Positions 44,592 through 55,024 are shown, counted from the first letter of the stretch. The stretch: DNA of 64,000 nt from Anaerolineae bacterium (GCA_023384415.1 JAHDWJ010000004.1:49675-113674); one strand, 5' to 3'. Numbers and translations are program-made. Notes: a model not told the origin generated them from the letters alone.

Positions 44592-45359
44592 TTATTGGGG
44601 ATGCTTAATGCCAGCAATGGTTTGGCCACGCAAACGGATGCGGCCGCGTAAGAGCAAATTCCCTTTTCTGAGCAGGCGGCCCAGTTCATCAACGCGAAAG
44701 CGAGAGTTGCGTAAAAATTGAGCTTGTTGAAATTGGCCCATCTCGGCAGCGGCCTGGGCTATTTCGTTCAGCCATTGGGTTCGTTCGGTTAAAAATTGGG
44801 CAATCCATTGGGATTCGCTTTGGGTTTGTGGACTGGTGAGACGAGCTAAAATGTGGTCGCGGCCGCCTTGCACACCAGCATCATAGAGACAGGCCAGGGC
44901 CAACGGCGTATACAGCCCTCTTTCCTGTGCGCGTTGAATAGCTGGTTGATAATATTGCTCGTCAAATAGGTCATCTTGGGCTAACCCCATAGCTGGCTCT
45001 GCGGCCGCGGCCCGCAGCAAATCATGTAAAACCGATTCATGGCGTAATGTGGGATCCATCGCTTGCAGACGAGGCAGCCAGGCCATCAGGGCATCACGGG
45101 TGGGTGTTTGGCTCAATGTGCCATAGCGCTCTATCAGTTGGGCCAGCATTCCGGCCTTTACCGTTGCTTGATGTTTGCCATAACTGATAATCCCCCCATC
45201 TTCTGTTTGCAAGGCGGCGGGATTGCCTTCGGCCACACCCGTTTCAAAGATATTGGTAATTGCCCAGATGACGGGTCGCCAGGCAGCAGGATTAAACGAA
45301 ATTGGCAGGGGGGGCTGGTTTTGTCGCCAGCCAGCGAACCAGGAGATAGGCCATACCAT
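44592..45359 (-). CDS. Chitosanase-like (GH46/lysozyme-like) hydrolase
   Basis: About 255 residues from ATG at 45359. The N-terminal segment TNIFETGVAEGNPAALQ followed by EDGGIISYGKHQAT resembles the catalytic Glu and Asp region of the chitosanase/lysozyme-like fold. The helical remainder has LYDAGVQGGRDHIL, also typical of that fold. No clear signal peptide is visible. The frame is open to an ATG at 45434, but that start would lie two bases from the divergent MoxR start codon, so the shorter form is preferred. Whether it acts on chitosan or peptidoglycan is unknown. Confidence 0.7.
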   Translation of the reverse strand: MVWPISWFAGWRQNQPPLPISFNPAAWRPVIWAITNIFETGVAEGNPAALQTEDGGIISYGKHQATVKAGMLAQLIERYGTLSQTPTRDALMAWLPRLQAMDPTLRHESVLHDLLRAAAAEPAMGLAQDDLFDEQYYQPAIQRAQERGLYTPLALACLYDAGVQGGRDHILARLTSPQTQSESQWIAQFLTERTQWLNEIAQAAAEMGQFQQAQFLRNSRFRVDELGRLLRKGNLLLRGRIRLRGQTIAGIKHPQ

Positions 45360-45436
45360 AAGGGAATGATAACACAGTTTGACAAGAGGATAAAAGAGGT
45401 TTGCGGCCGCGTTTTCATCTGTTAAACTCCCCATCT

Positions 45437-46396
45437 ATGAACCAAATCCAAACCTTTGCCCAGCAGATTCAAAATAACGTGGAAAAAGTGATCATTGGCA
45501 AACGAGAGGTGATTGATTTGCTCTTGGTCGCCTTGTTGTGCGAAGGGCACGTCTTGTTGGAAGATGTGCCTGGCGTGGGCAAAACAATGTTGGCGCGGGC
45601 ATTGGCCATTTCTTTGGGCAGCCAGTTTAAGCGGCTGCAATGTACCCCCGATCTTCTGCCCAATGATGTGACCGGTGTCTCAGTTTTTGATCAAAAATCA
45701 GGGGCATTCAACTTTATTCCCGGCCCCACCTTTACTCACATTCTCCTGGCCGATGAAATTAACCGGGCGACCCCTCGTACCCAATCGGCTTTGTTAGAAG
45801 CGATGGGGGAGCGGCAGGTGACAGTAGATGGAGTGACGCGGCCGCTTCCCCGTCCCTTTCTGGTCATCGCCACCCAAAACCCCATCGAATATGAAGGTAC
45901 ATTTCCCTTGCCCGAAGCCCAGCTAGATCGGTTCTTCCTCAAAACCACCTTGGGCTATCTTGATGAAGCCAGCGAAGGCCAAATGCTGCTCAATTTAGGA
46001 CAAGAGCATCCCATTGATGCCCTACAACCCATCCTCTCTGGTGATGTCGTGCCGGAATTGGCCCAGCAGGTGTGGCAGGTGCATGTGGATGAAACGGTGC
46101 GCCAATACATTATTCGCCTGGTAGCGATGACCCGGCAGCACAAAGATTTTCTTTTGGGGGCCAGCCCTCGGGGAAGCCTGGCCCTGTACCGGGGCAGCCA
46201 GGCATGGGCGGCATTGCAGGGGCGGGATTATGTTTTGCCTGATGATGTGAAACGGCTTGTCATCCCCATCTTGTCTCACCGCTGTCTGGTTCACCCAGAA
46301 AGCAGCTTGCGCGGCGTTCGCGCTTCGCAGATTCTGCAACAATTGATTGGGGAGACACCCCTGGAAATTGGCCGGTTGGGAATGGTTAATGGGTGA
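45437..46396 (+). CDS. MoxR-family AAA+ ATPase
   Basis: About 319 residues with the MoxR pattern: NNVEKVIIGKREVIDLLL, Walker A EDVPGVGKT, the Walker B region ILLADEINRATPRTQSALLEAM and the sensor motif FLVIATQNPIEYEGTFPLPEAQ (partly quoted). MoxR ATPases act as chaperones for VWA- or DUF58-containing partners. No such partner is adjacent, since the next gene is the convergent enolase. An ATG at 45437 begins MNQIQTF; a longer TTG-start frame (45401) has no support. Confidence 0.92.
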   Translation: MNQIQTFAQQIQNNVEKVIIGKREVIDLLLVALLCEGHVLLEDVPGVGKTMLARALAISLGSQFKRLQCTPDLLPNDVTGVSVFDQKSGAFNFIPGPTFTHILLADEINRATPRTQSALLEAMGERQVTVDGVTRPLPRPFLVIATQNPIEYEGTFPLPEAQLDRFFLKTTLGYLDEASEGQMLLNLGQEHPIDALQPILSGDVVPELAQQVWQVHVDETVRQYIIRLVAMTRQHKDFLLGASPRGSLALYRGSQAWAALQGRDYVLPDDVKRLVIPILSHRCLVHPESSLRGVRASQILQQLIGETPLEIGRLGMVNG

Positions 46397-46457
46397 ATTG
46401 TTAATGAGGGGTAGACAGAGCTTGGTTACTCATTCACCAATTCACCCATTAATTATT

Positions 46458-47834
<1,377 letters not shown>

Positions 47835-47863
47835 TCATTCACTGTGGTGGGCGGTTGCCCATG

Positions 47864-47889
47864 AAACCTCGAAGCTTGCTTCGAGGTTT
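47864..47889. repeat. Palindrome AAACCTCGAAGC...TTCGAGGTTT
   Basis: A hairpin with a 10- to 11-base stem lies just after the gamma-glutamyltransferase gene on the minus strand. No T-run follows on either strand, so it is at best a weak terminator. Confidence 0.6.
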
Positions 47890-47900
47890 GGCCGTTAAGT

Positions 47901-49505
47901 TTACCAGCCAACCGCTGTGCCGTCATTTCTTGGCTCGCTGCCACCAATGAGGACGCCGCTGTCTGGGTCGCGTAGGATGACCTGCCCCCCGCCAAAGCTG
48001 CCAGGGGGGATGAGGATGTGGTTGCGGCCGCGTAAATCCCTCCCCATCTCCTCAAGCAAAACCGATTCCAGGGCCACCTCTCGCCCCTGCTGCCAACAAA
48101 AACGGGGCCGATCCAACGCGGCTTGCGGAGACAACCCATCTTCTATCAGGCTCATTCCCACCTGAACCTGACCCTGGGGCTGCATAAATCCTCCCATTAC
48201 CCCGAAGCTGGCCCATGCCTCCCCTTGCCGGGTGATAAAACCAGGAATAATGGTGTTATAAGGCCGTTTGCCTGGCCCAGCTTCATTGACATGCCCTGGC
48301 TCCAGGCTGAAATTGGCCCCCCGATTTTGTAGCTGCACCCCGGTTGTTCCCGCTGTTAGCCCACTGCCAAACCCCATGTACAGGCTCTGAATCCAACTGA
48401 CCATATTTCCCTGCCCATCGGCGACGGTGAGATAAACCGTATCTCCATGCTGCCAGGGATTGCCTGGAGTCGGCGCCACCGCATCATCAAGGCGAATGAG
48501 GTGGCGTCTTTCGGCGGCGTAACTTTCACTGAGGAGACCTGCCAGAGGAATGTCTGCCTGGCGGGGATCGGCGATAAATCGGTGAGCATCGGCAAAAGCC
48601 AGCTTGACTGCTTCAATTTGCAGATGCAGCCGGTCAGTCGCATCCATAGCGGCAAAATCATAACCGCGCAAAATGTTGAGGGCGATGAGCGTGGTCAGTC
48701 CCTGCCCGTTTGGGGGAATCTGGTGAAAAATAACGCCGGGACGATATTCCAGGCTGATTGGCTCTACCCATTCGGCCCGGTACTGGGCCAAATCGTCAAC
48801 GGTCATCATCCCGCCACCCTGCTGCACTGCCTGGACTATTTGGGCGGCAATCTCTCCTTCATAAAATGATTGCACCCCCTGGCCGGCGATTATTTCCAGG
48901 GTGCGGGCAAACTCTGGGTTTTGGAAAAGTTCACCTGGCAGTGGGGCGCGGCCGCGGGGCAGCCATACTCGCTTTGAATCTTCCTGTTGGCTCATCTTGG
49001 CCGTCGAGCGGTGCCACTGTTGGGCAATGATCTCGCTCACCGGGAATCCATCTCTGGCATAGGTGATGGGGCGTTGCAAAAGCGTATCCAACCCCATCGT
49101 GCCAAAGCGGTTTAAAGCCAATTCCCAGCCGCGCAAGCTGCCCGGCACGGTAACAGGAATTCCTCCCAGGGCAGGCATTTGCCTGTGTCCTTGCTGCCGA
49201 ATCCAGGCTGCGGTGAGGCCGGCCGGAGCTGGGCCGCTGGCATTCAGGCCAAACAACTTCTTCTCCTTAGCCATCCAGATCAGAGCAAATGCATCTCCGC
49301 CAATGCCTGTAGAGCAAGGTTCAACAACGCATAAGGTCGCTACAGTGGCAATGGCTGCATCTATGGCATTGCCTCCAGCCTGGAGAACATTAAGACCGGC
49401 CTGAGCTGCCAATGGCTGGCTGGTTGCCACCAGGCCATTGTGAGCAATGATGTTGGACCGACGGCTGGTAAAGGGGGTTGTGAAGGAGAGAGAAGGGAGA
49501 TTCAT
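47901..49505 (-). CDS. Gamma-glutamyltransferase
   Basis: About 534 residues, processed in this family into two chains. The N-terminal part (NGLVATSQPLAAQAGLNVLQ, GGNAIDAAIA) and the cleavage-site Thr in HGDTVYLTVADGQGN identify it as an N-terminal-nucleophile GGT-family enzyme. The later GSGLTAGTTGVQLQNRG is a family landmark. It transfers or hydrolyses gamma-glutamyl groups, for example of glutathione. There is no signal peptide. It begins in ATG at 49505; a GTG lies at 49514. Its 5' end is divergent from lexA and lies within the lexA promoter region. Confidence 0.9.
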   Translation of the reverse strand: MNLPSLSFTTPFTSRRSNIIAHNGLVATSQPLAAQAGLNVLQAGGNAIDAAIATVATLCVVEPCSTGIGGDAFALIWMAKEKKLFGLNASGPAPAGLTAAWIRQQGHRQMPALGGIPVTVPGSLRGWELALNRFGTMGLDTLLQRPITYARDGFPVSEIIAQQWHRSTAKMSQQEDSKRVWLPRGRAPLPGELFQNPEFARTLEIIAGQGVQSFYEGEIAAQIVQAVQQGGGMMTVDDLAQYRAEWVEPISLEYRPGVIFHQIPPNGQGLTTLIALNILRGYDFAAMDATDRLHLQIEAVKLAFADAHRFIADPRQADIPLAGLLSESYAAERRHLIRLDDAVAPTPGNPWQHGDTVYLTVADGQGNMVSWIQSLYMGFGSGLTAGTTGVQLQNRGANFSLEPGHVNEAGPGKRPYNTIIPGFITRQGEAWASFGVMGGFMQPQGQVQVGMSLIEDGLSPQAALDRPRFCWQQGREVALESVLLEEMGRDLRGRNHILIPPGSFGGGQVILRDPDSGVLIGGSEPRNDGTAVGW

Positions 49506-49507
49506 AT

Positions 49508-49536
49508 TTGACACCGAACGGTTGTTCGTGTATACT
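49508..49536 (+). promoter_or_regulatory. lexA promoter with SOS (LexA) box in the spacer
   Basis: TTGACA at 49508-49513 and TATACT at 49531-49536 are separated by 17 bases. The spacer holds CGAACGGTTGTTCG (49515-49528), a perfect match to the Gram-positive-type LexA site CGAAC-N4-GTTCG. A half-site CGAAC follows at about 49539. LexA bound here would block its own promoter, the usual SOS autoregulation. The same segment lies at the 5' end of the divergent gamma-glutamyltransferase gene. Confidence 0.85.
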
Positions 49537-49574
49537 GGCGAACAAATGAGCGACTATTAGCTTAAAGGAGCAAA

Positions 49575-50297
49575 ATGATGGCTAAAAACAAGAGTAAGAA
49601 GGATGGTTTATCTGAGCGGCAGGAAGGTATTTTGCGCCACATTTACGACTCCATGCAAGATACAGGCCGCCCCCCAACGATTCGTGAGCTGTGTAAAGCA
49701 GCGGATATTTCCTCGACTTCGGTGGCTAATTATAACCTACAAAAATTAGAAAAGAATGGTTACATCAAGCGTGATGCCGAAGTGTCACGAGGGATACGGT
49801 TAAGTGAGCAGGCTTTGGCCTGGTTAGCCGGGATGGGCAATGCTGTGCAAGAAGCAGCTTCGCCATTGGTCGCGGCCGCGCAAAATCTAGCCTCTCGTTT
49901 CATCTCCGTTCCTCTAGTCGGTACCATTGCTGCCGGTACACCCATCATCGTCCCAGGAAATGCCTATGATTATGATGACGCTGTTGAAGTGAGCCGCTCC
50001 ATGATAGCCGATGACAAAGAGCTGTTCGCGCTGCGGGTCAAAGGAGACTCGATGATTGATGCCATGGTCAGTGATGGTGACATTGTGATCATGAAGAAGC
50101 AGCAGTTGGCTCGTAATGGCGAAATGGTAGCTGTCTGGCTGACTGACGAGGAATCTACTACCCTGAAATATTTTTATCACGATGGAGACAAGGTGCGGTT
50201 GCAGCCAGCAAATCCGACGATGCAGCCGATTTATGCAAACCCAGAAACGGTGCAGATTCAGGGACGAGTTGTGATGGTGATGCGCCAAACTGCTTGA
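49575..50297 (+). CDS. lexA: LexA SOS repressor
   Basis: 240 residues. The N-terminal winged helix (about 12-75) has the recognition segment SSTSVANYNLQKLEKNGYIK. The C-terminal S24 autoprotease has its cleavage site at Ala120-Gly121 (TIAAGTP), the catalytic Ser159 in GDSMIDAM and Lys198 in TTLKYFY. RecA filaments trigger self-cleavage. AAAGGAG lies four bases before the first ATG and seven before a second ATG at 49578, which may be the true start. A LexA box is in its own promoter. Confidence 0.96.
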   Translation: MMAKNKSKKDGLSERQEGILRHIYDSMQDTGRPPTIRELCKAADISSTSVANYNLQKLEKNGYIKRDAEVSRGIRLSEQALAWLAGMGNAVQEAASPLVAAAQNLASRFISVPLVGTIAAGTPIIVPGNAYDYDDAVEVSRSMIADDKELFALRVKGDSMIDAMVSDGDIVIMKKQQLARNGEMVAVWLTDEESTTLKYFYHDGDKVRLQPANPTMQPIYANPETVQIQGRVVMVMRQTA

Positions 50298-50321
50298 TGG
50301 GTAAGAAGAAGAATCCGGCTT

Positions 50322-50348
50322 GAGACGGCCTACGGTCGTCTCTTTTTT
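50322..50348 (+). terminator. Rho-independent terminator after lexA
   Basis: Stem GAGACGGCC/GGTCGTCTC (one G-T pair) with a TAC loop is followed by six T. It separates lexA from the FtsK-like ATPase gene. Confidence 0.85.
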
Positions 50349-50483
50349 CGACAGAAATAGAACATACGTGCGATTGATGCGGCAGCAATTTGGGTTTGAG
50401 GATTCCTGGCTGCCGTTACAAGACAGATTAACAGCTCTCCGCTATAACTGAGGCAAACAGCCAATGATAGCCAGGAGAGCATT

Positions 50484-51743
50484 ATGCGCTTTTATGCCAT
50501 TGATAGAGAACAGATGGAACAGCAGCGAGAAGAGCGGTTACGGCATCAATTAGAGATTCAATCGGCCCAGATTGAGGGTGTATTTCAGCGGCACAAACTG
50601 CCCACGCGAGTAGCTGGGGGGCAGGTGGGGCCAGGCTGGGTTCGTTTTGATTTGCAAACACAGTTAGCGGCCGCGATGGAGCGCATTCAACAGATTAAAG
50701 CTGATTTACGCAAAGTATTGCTGGCTGAAGACATTCAGATTGAATCGAAGCAGGATCGGCTGCAAATTCAAGTTGCCCAACCGGCCCCTGAGCCGGTCAA
50801 CTTACTGGATTTATTGGCTGTAGTACCCCCTTTGCCGGTGTTGACCGCAGCTTTGGGTTGGTCAGATGATGATAGGCCGGTGATGGTAGATTTGAATACA
50901 GCTGAGGCGGCTCATCTTTTGTTGGTGGGTAACGAGGGGGCAGGTAAAACGGTACTGCTCCGCTCGATGGCTTTGTCGTTGGCTTTGCATAACAAACCAT
51001 CTCGTTTACAACTGGTCATTATTGATGGAGACGCGGCCGCGAACCCGGCAAAAGCCAATGAATTAGCTCCCTTAAATTACTTGCCCCATCTGCTGACCCC
51101 CGTTATAGATGATTGGGCTGGGGCCACAGCCACCCTGCAATTCCTGGTAAATGAGATTGCTTATCGCCAGGAGCAGGGCACAACGGCCCCGGCTATTATC
51201 GTTATGATAGATGGGGTGGATCAGTTGTTGCAAAAAGATGGGCGTGAGCGGCAAGAATCGATGCGCCAATTGGTGCAGCAGGGCGCGGCCGCAGGGATAC
51301 ACCTCATCTTGTCAACGCATAATCCAGGGGCTGTTTACATGGATACCCTCTTTAAGGCCAGTTTTCCGGCTCGTATTGTCGGTAAAGTGGCTGATCAGGC
51401 GACTGCCCGGTCAGCCAGCGGCATCAGTGATACCCAGGCCGAATATTTGCTGGGCCAGGGGGATTTTTTAGCCCTCGCCGGGGGCACGATCAGCCATTTT
51501 CAGGCCGCTTATATTGGTGGAACTGATTTATTGCAGGCCATAGAACCCCTCTACCGCCGTCAACTACCTGTGTTATTGGCCCACCCCACAACCATTCGCC
51601 CGGTACTGGCCCCTGTCCCGGCTGCTCATGATCAGCCCACTGTACGCAGTTTTGTGGCTGATGAAAATGATGCCGTCTCTTTTGCCCAAGATGCGGCTGA
51701 TGACCCTGATGATGAGATTTCATTTTTAGATGATATTGAGTGA
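50484..51743 (+). CDS. FtsK/SpoIIIE-like ATPase lacking membrane and gamma domains
   Basis: 419 residues. A coiled-coil N-terminus (about 10-35) is followed by a beta domain (VGPGWVRFDL, then LLAEDIQIESKQDRLQIQVA) as in the FtsK alpha module. The RecA-like ATPase has Walker A GNEGAGKTVLLRSMAL (Lys155), Walker B IIVMIDGVDQLL and STHNP as sensor. The end is acidic. Membrane helices and the DNA-reading gamma domain are missing, so it may move DNA or protein in the cytosol. It lies directly downstream of lexA but behind a terminator. A weak LexA-like box GAACATACGTGC lies at 50360-50371. Confidence 0.8.
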   Translation: MRFYAIDREQMEQQREERLRHQLEIQSAQIEGVFQRHKLPTRVAGGQVGPGWVRFDLQTQLAAAMERIQQIKADLRKVLLAEDIQIESKQDRLQIQVAQPAPEPVNLLDLLAVVPPLPVLTAALGWSDDDRPVMVDLNTAEAAHLLLVGNEGAGKTVLLRSMALSLALHNKPSRLQLVIIDGDAAANPAKANELAPLNYLPHLLTPVIDDWAGATATLQFLVNEIAYRQEQGTTAPAIIVMIDGVDQLLQKDGRERQESMRQLVQQGAAAGIHLILSTHNPGAVYMDTLFKASFPARIVGKVADQATARSASGISDTQAEYLLGQGDFLALAGGTISHFQAAYIGGTDLLQAIEPLYRRQLPVLLAHPTTIRPVLAPVPAAHDQPTVRSFVADENDAVSFAQDAADDPDDEISFLDDIE

Positions 51744-51791
51744 GTGAAGGAAAGTGCCCGGCTCCAGGCGGGCAATCTGAAACCTGACAGT

Positions 51792-51906
51792 TATACTGCC
51801 AACGGTCATAAACTGACATTTTCAGTGAGACTGGAGACTCGAGATTAACCAGTCCCCAGTCTCTAGCCTCCAACTGGAATGTCACTTTATGACCATGATG
51901 GGTATA
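51792..51906. repeat. MITE-like palindromic element, family R1, copy 2 (inverted)
   Basis: The reverse complement matches copy 1 at 31155-31276 almost base for base; copy 1 has one extra GGGGACT unit. Terminal arms GGTCATAAACTGACATTTTC and the inverse of GGTCATAAAGTGACATTCCA are conserved. The right edge GGTATAAAAGGAG runs directly into the ribosome site of the next gene, so the element may supply its -10 region. Confidence 0.85.
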
Positions 51907-51919
51907 AAAGGAGTTCACC

Positions 51920-52141
51920 ATGTTAGATATAGGTATGCTCTGGTTAGATGACAGCAAGAACCGTTCGTTTGAAGAAAAGCTGCTGCGGGCGGCTGATTAT
52001 TACCGCAACAAGTATGGCCGTGTGCCTAATCTCTGCCTGGTCAACAAGAAGATGTTGAACGATGAGAAGAAGATTGGCGGGATTCAGGTGCGCCCGGTGG
52101 CTAATGTGCTGCTGCACCATTTTTGGTTGGGGCACAATTAA
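51920..52141 (+). CDS. Small conserved hypothetical protein
   Basis: 73 residues, cytosolic. LLRAADYYRNKYGRVPNLCL contains the main motif, with YYRxKYGRxPNLC followed by a charged hinge (NDEKKIGG) and IQVRPVANVLLHHFWLG. The pattern looks like a conserved small protein, but I recognise no function. The ATG has AAGGAG at seven bases. An R1 element ends 14 bases before it; the WD40-like gene follows in 21 bases and may be co-transcribed. Confidence 0.8.
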   Translation: MLDIGMLWLDDSKNRSFEEKLLRAADYYRNKYGRVPNLCLVNKKMLNDEKKIGGIQVRPVANVLLHHFWLGHN

Positions 52142-52162
52142 ATACCTGCTATATTCCTGCCC

Positions 52163-53557
52163 ATGACCCGGCGGAATATAGCTCTTGCCCTGATCGGTTT
52201 GCTCTTGGGGGCCGGGGGGATGCTGCTCTGGCTCTCCCCTAGACCTCAGACGGATGGACTACCCGATTCGCTGCTCTCGGCGACGCGGCCGCTTTTCATC
52301 CCATTCTCATCTCCCCTTGCCCATATAGACCCATCCCCCTGGGTGACTATTTCCCCCCCGGTTGAAGGAAGCTGGCACATTATCAGGTCTGGGCTGCAAT
52401 TTTCCCCGGCTTCCCCCCTCATTTATGAACAAATTTATACCATCACCCTAAGAGCCGGACTGCCAGGCCAGAGCGGGCTGCCCTTGCTCCATACCTTCAC
52501 CTGGCAGTTCACCATCCCGCCACCTCCGCTCCTCTTTTTGCAGGCGGATGAGCAGGGACGGGTAAATGTGTGGCAGACAGGGCTGGCTGAGGACGCGGTA
52601 CCCTTGCGCCTGACGGATGAGGTGATTGGGGTGCGCGATTATGATGCGGCCGCAGCCGCCCCCTATCTCCTGGTGGTGGCTGAGGCTAAAGATGGCTCAT
52701 TAGACCTGGTAGGGTACGATTGGGAGAGTGGCGAGCGGCAGCTTCTGCTCGATTGTGCCGGGCTGTGCGAAAATGCCCGCTGGCAGCCCTGGGGGCCCTG
52801 GGTAGCCTATGAGCAGCGGTCCCGCCTGGGTGCGGCCGCCGAATTATGGCTCCTCAACAGCGAAACCGGCCAAACCTGGCTGGCCCACCCTACGGCCTTC
52901 TTTAGCCAAATCGGGCTGGACTCCCCATCCGGCCAATTTCCCCGCTGGTCGGCGGATGGCCGCTACCTGGCTTACTTCGCCAGTGAAGCCCAGCTCATCG
53001 TCATCTTAGACCTGGCTCCTGGCTCTTCTGGCGAGCCACTCTTTATTCCAGCTACACTGGCAGCGATGGGGCACTGGTCGCCGGTGGCCCCGCTCCTGGC
53101 CTATACCGAATATGCCCGCAGCCAATCCCAGCCCCATATTCATACCTTATCCAATGGGGTAATCATTGAACATACAGGAGCCGAGTTGTACCACCACACC
53201 ATCGTGGCTAACCTGGTGCGGGCAGAGACGATAGACCTGGTGGCCGGCACAGAGTACAACGATGGGGTGGCTGCCTGGCATCCGGGAGGATCTCTGCTGG
53301 CTGTACCCCGTTCTCTCTTTGGTGAGGGGGAGCAAATCTGGCTGATGGATAGTGATGGGGCCAATGGCCGGGCTGTGACGATGGCCCCGGAGATGGTTCA
53401 TAGCAGCCTGATTTGGTGTCCTTGCGGCCGCGAATTGGCCTACCAACGCTCTCCTATCACCTATAACACCCCGCCAGCCCTGTGGCTCTACGACAGCCAA
53501 AGCCAGACCCACCGCCTGCTTCAAGAAAACGCCTTTTTGCCCCGCTGGCGACCGTGA
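52163..53557 (+). CDS. Exported protein with Ig-like and PD40/TolB-like repeats
   Basis: 464 residues. The N-terminal hydrophobic segment (about 5-24, NIALALIGLLLGAGGMLLWL) is a membrane anchor or signal. Next comes an SbsA/Big_5-like Ig domain (about 55-130: SPPVEGSWHIIRSGLQFSP and YTITLRAGLPG). The rest is a beta-propeller of PD40-like units, with repeated ending patterns such as SPSGQFPRWSADGRYLAYFA and WCPCGRELAYQ. Such propellers often bind proteins or read surface polymers. Function is unknown. Confidence 0.83.
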   Translation: MTRRNIALALIGLLLGAGGMLLWLSPRPQTDGLPDSLLSATRPLFIPFSSPLAHIDPSPWVTISPPVEGSWHIIRSGLQFSPASPLIYEQIYTITLRAGLPGQSGLPLLHTFTWQFTIPPPPLLFLQADEQGRVNVWQTGLAEDAVPLRLTDEVIGVRDYDAAAAAPYLLVVAEAKDGSLDLVGYDWESGERQLLLDCAGLCENARWQPWGPWVAYEQRSRLGAAAELWLLNSETGQTWLAHPTAFFSQIGLDSPSGQFPRWSADGRYLAYFASEAQLIVILDLAPGSSGEPLFIPATLAAMGHWSPVAPLLAYTEYARSQSQPHIHTLSNGVIIEHTGAELYHHTIVANLVRAETIDLVAGTEYNDGVAAWHPGGSLLAVPRSLFGEGEQIWLMDSDGANGRAVTMAPEMVHSSLIWCPCGRELAYQRSPITYNTPPALWLYDSQSQTHRLLQENAFLPRWRP

Positions 53558-53725
53558 AGCGAGTGGCTAGGTTTGCGAGAGGGTGAGTGAATGCAGAGCA
53601 ATCGCTCAAACCGATACGTTTACACAGTAAGGCTTGCGTGATACCATTCCCAGCAAGAGATTATCCCACAAAATCAACCTGGTAATAACGAGTTGGCGCT
53701 CAGCTCAACAGGTAAATCATCCCAT

Positions 53726-55024
53726 ATGCAACCCCGTGAAAAACAAAGGAAAATAGCCGATTTTCTGGGCCTCAAAAAAAGCATTGTTGCCGTACTTTCA
53801 ATGGTTATTTTGATTGGCCTGGGCGAAAAAATGGCGGAGCGATTTTTGCCGCTTTATCTTATCGCTTTAGGTGGTGGGACATTTTCCATCGGTTTATTAA
53901 ATGGCTTAGACAATTTATTAAGTGCACTATATTCTCTCCCCGGTGGTTATGCCAGTGACCGTCTAGGGCATAAGAAAGCCTTGCTGCTGTTCAACTTGGT
54001 TGCCATGACCGGGTATGCGGTAGTGATCCTATTTCCGTACTGGCAAGCGGTCATTGTTGGGGCAATTTTTTTCATTTCGTGGACGGCCATTTCTCTGCCG
54101 GCTACGATGGAAATGGTAGCAGCCGTTTTACCGAAAAATAAGCGCACGATGGGCGTATCGGTCAACTCTTTGGTGCGCCGTATTCCTATGGCGTTGGGAC
54201 CTGTTATTGGCGGGGCCCTTATCGGCGTATTCGGAGAAAAGACCGGTATCCTGATCGCCTTTGTGGTGGCGTTTATTTTGGCTGGTGTGTCGCTCATTAT
54301 CCAGCAAACAATGATTGACGATGCGCCTATAAGGCAAAAGGAAAAGGCGTCAGTAAAAAACGGCCTTGCTTTGCTTACACCACAATTGCGGAAGCTGCTG
54401 GTATCCGATATCCTGGTTCGTTTTTGCGAACAAATACCCTACGCGTTTGTTGTTATTTGGTGTGTTAGCATCAATAAAATTACGCCGTTGCAATTTGGTT
54501 TACTCACGACAATTGAAATGGTTACGGCCGTTTTGGTTTATATCCCGGTGGCGTACCTGGCGGATAAAAGTACCAAGAAACCGTTTGTAGTGACGACATT
54601 TGTATTTTTTATGATATTTCCGTTAACCTTGTTGGTGGCGCGGTCTTTTGGGATGATGGTAATCGCTTTTGTCATTCGTGGATTAAAGGAGTTTGGCGAG
54701 CCTACCCGCAAAGCCTTGATCATGGATTTAGCCCCTGATGGCCGGAAGGCGGCGACATTCGGCATTTACTATCTCATTCGTGATGCTATTGTTTCTATTG
54801 CCGCTTTTGGTGGGGCGTTACTTTGGGATGCTTCGACAGCGAAATTTATTATTGATGCGATTGGTCGCGGCCATTCTCTTTTACCTTTCTTCAACGCGGT
54901 GACTTCTCCCGCAACCAACTTCGTTATTGCTTTTGGATTTGGTTTGGCCGGCACGTTGTATTTTGCTTTTTTCGGTCAAGATTTAGGATACTCCCCATCC
55001 CTACAGCCTAAGCCGCCGGTTTGA
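53726..55024 (+). CDS. Major facilitator superfamily transporter
   Basis: About 432 residues with twelve predicted membrane segments. The family motif A is recognisable as GGYASDRLGHKKALLL after the second segment. ATG at 53726 (MQPREKQRK) is preferred over a TTG at 53693. The substrate is unknown; drug or sugar export or import cannot be decided. The coding sequence is clearly AT-richer than its neighbours and has no GCGGCCGC octamer over 1.8 kb, consistent with horizontal acquisition. Confidence 0.87.
   Translation: MQPREKQRKIADFLGLKKSIVAVLSMVILIGLGEKMAERFLPLYLIALGGGTFSIGLLNGLDNLLSALYSLPGGYASDRLGHKKALLLFNLVAMTGYAVVILFPYWQAVIVGAIFFISWTAISLPATMEMVAAVLPKNKRTMGVSVNSLVRRIPMALGPVIGGALIGVFGEKTGILIAFVVAFILAGVSLIIQQTMIDDAPIRQKEKASVKNGLALLTPQLRKLLVSDILVRFCEQIPYAFVVIWCVSINKITPLQFGLLTTIEMVTAVLVYIPVAYLADKSTKKPFVVTTFVFFMIFPLTLLVARSFGMMVIAFVIRGLKEFGEPTRKALIMDLAPDGRKAATFGIYYLIRDAIVSIAAFGGALLWDASTAKFIIDAIGRGHSLLPFFNAVTSPATNFVIAFGFGLAGTLYFAFFGQDLGYSPSLQPKPPV

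Noticed and set aside
51744..51919. Transposase for the R1 elements
   Set aside because: No open frame exists inside either copy and no transposase is in the window; they would have to be mobilised in trans.
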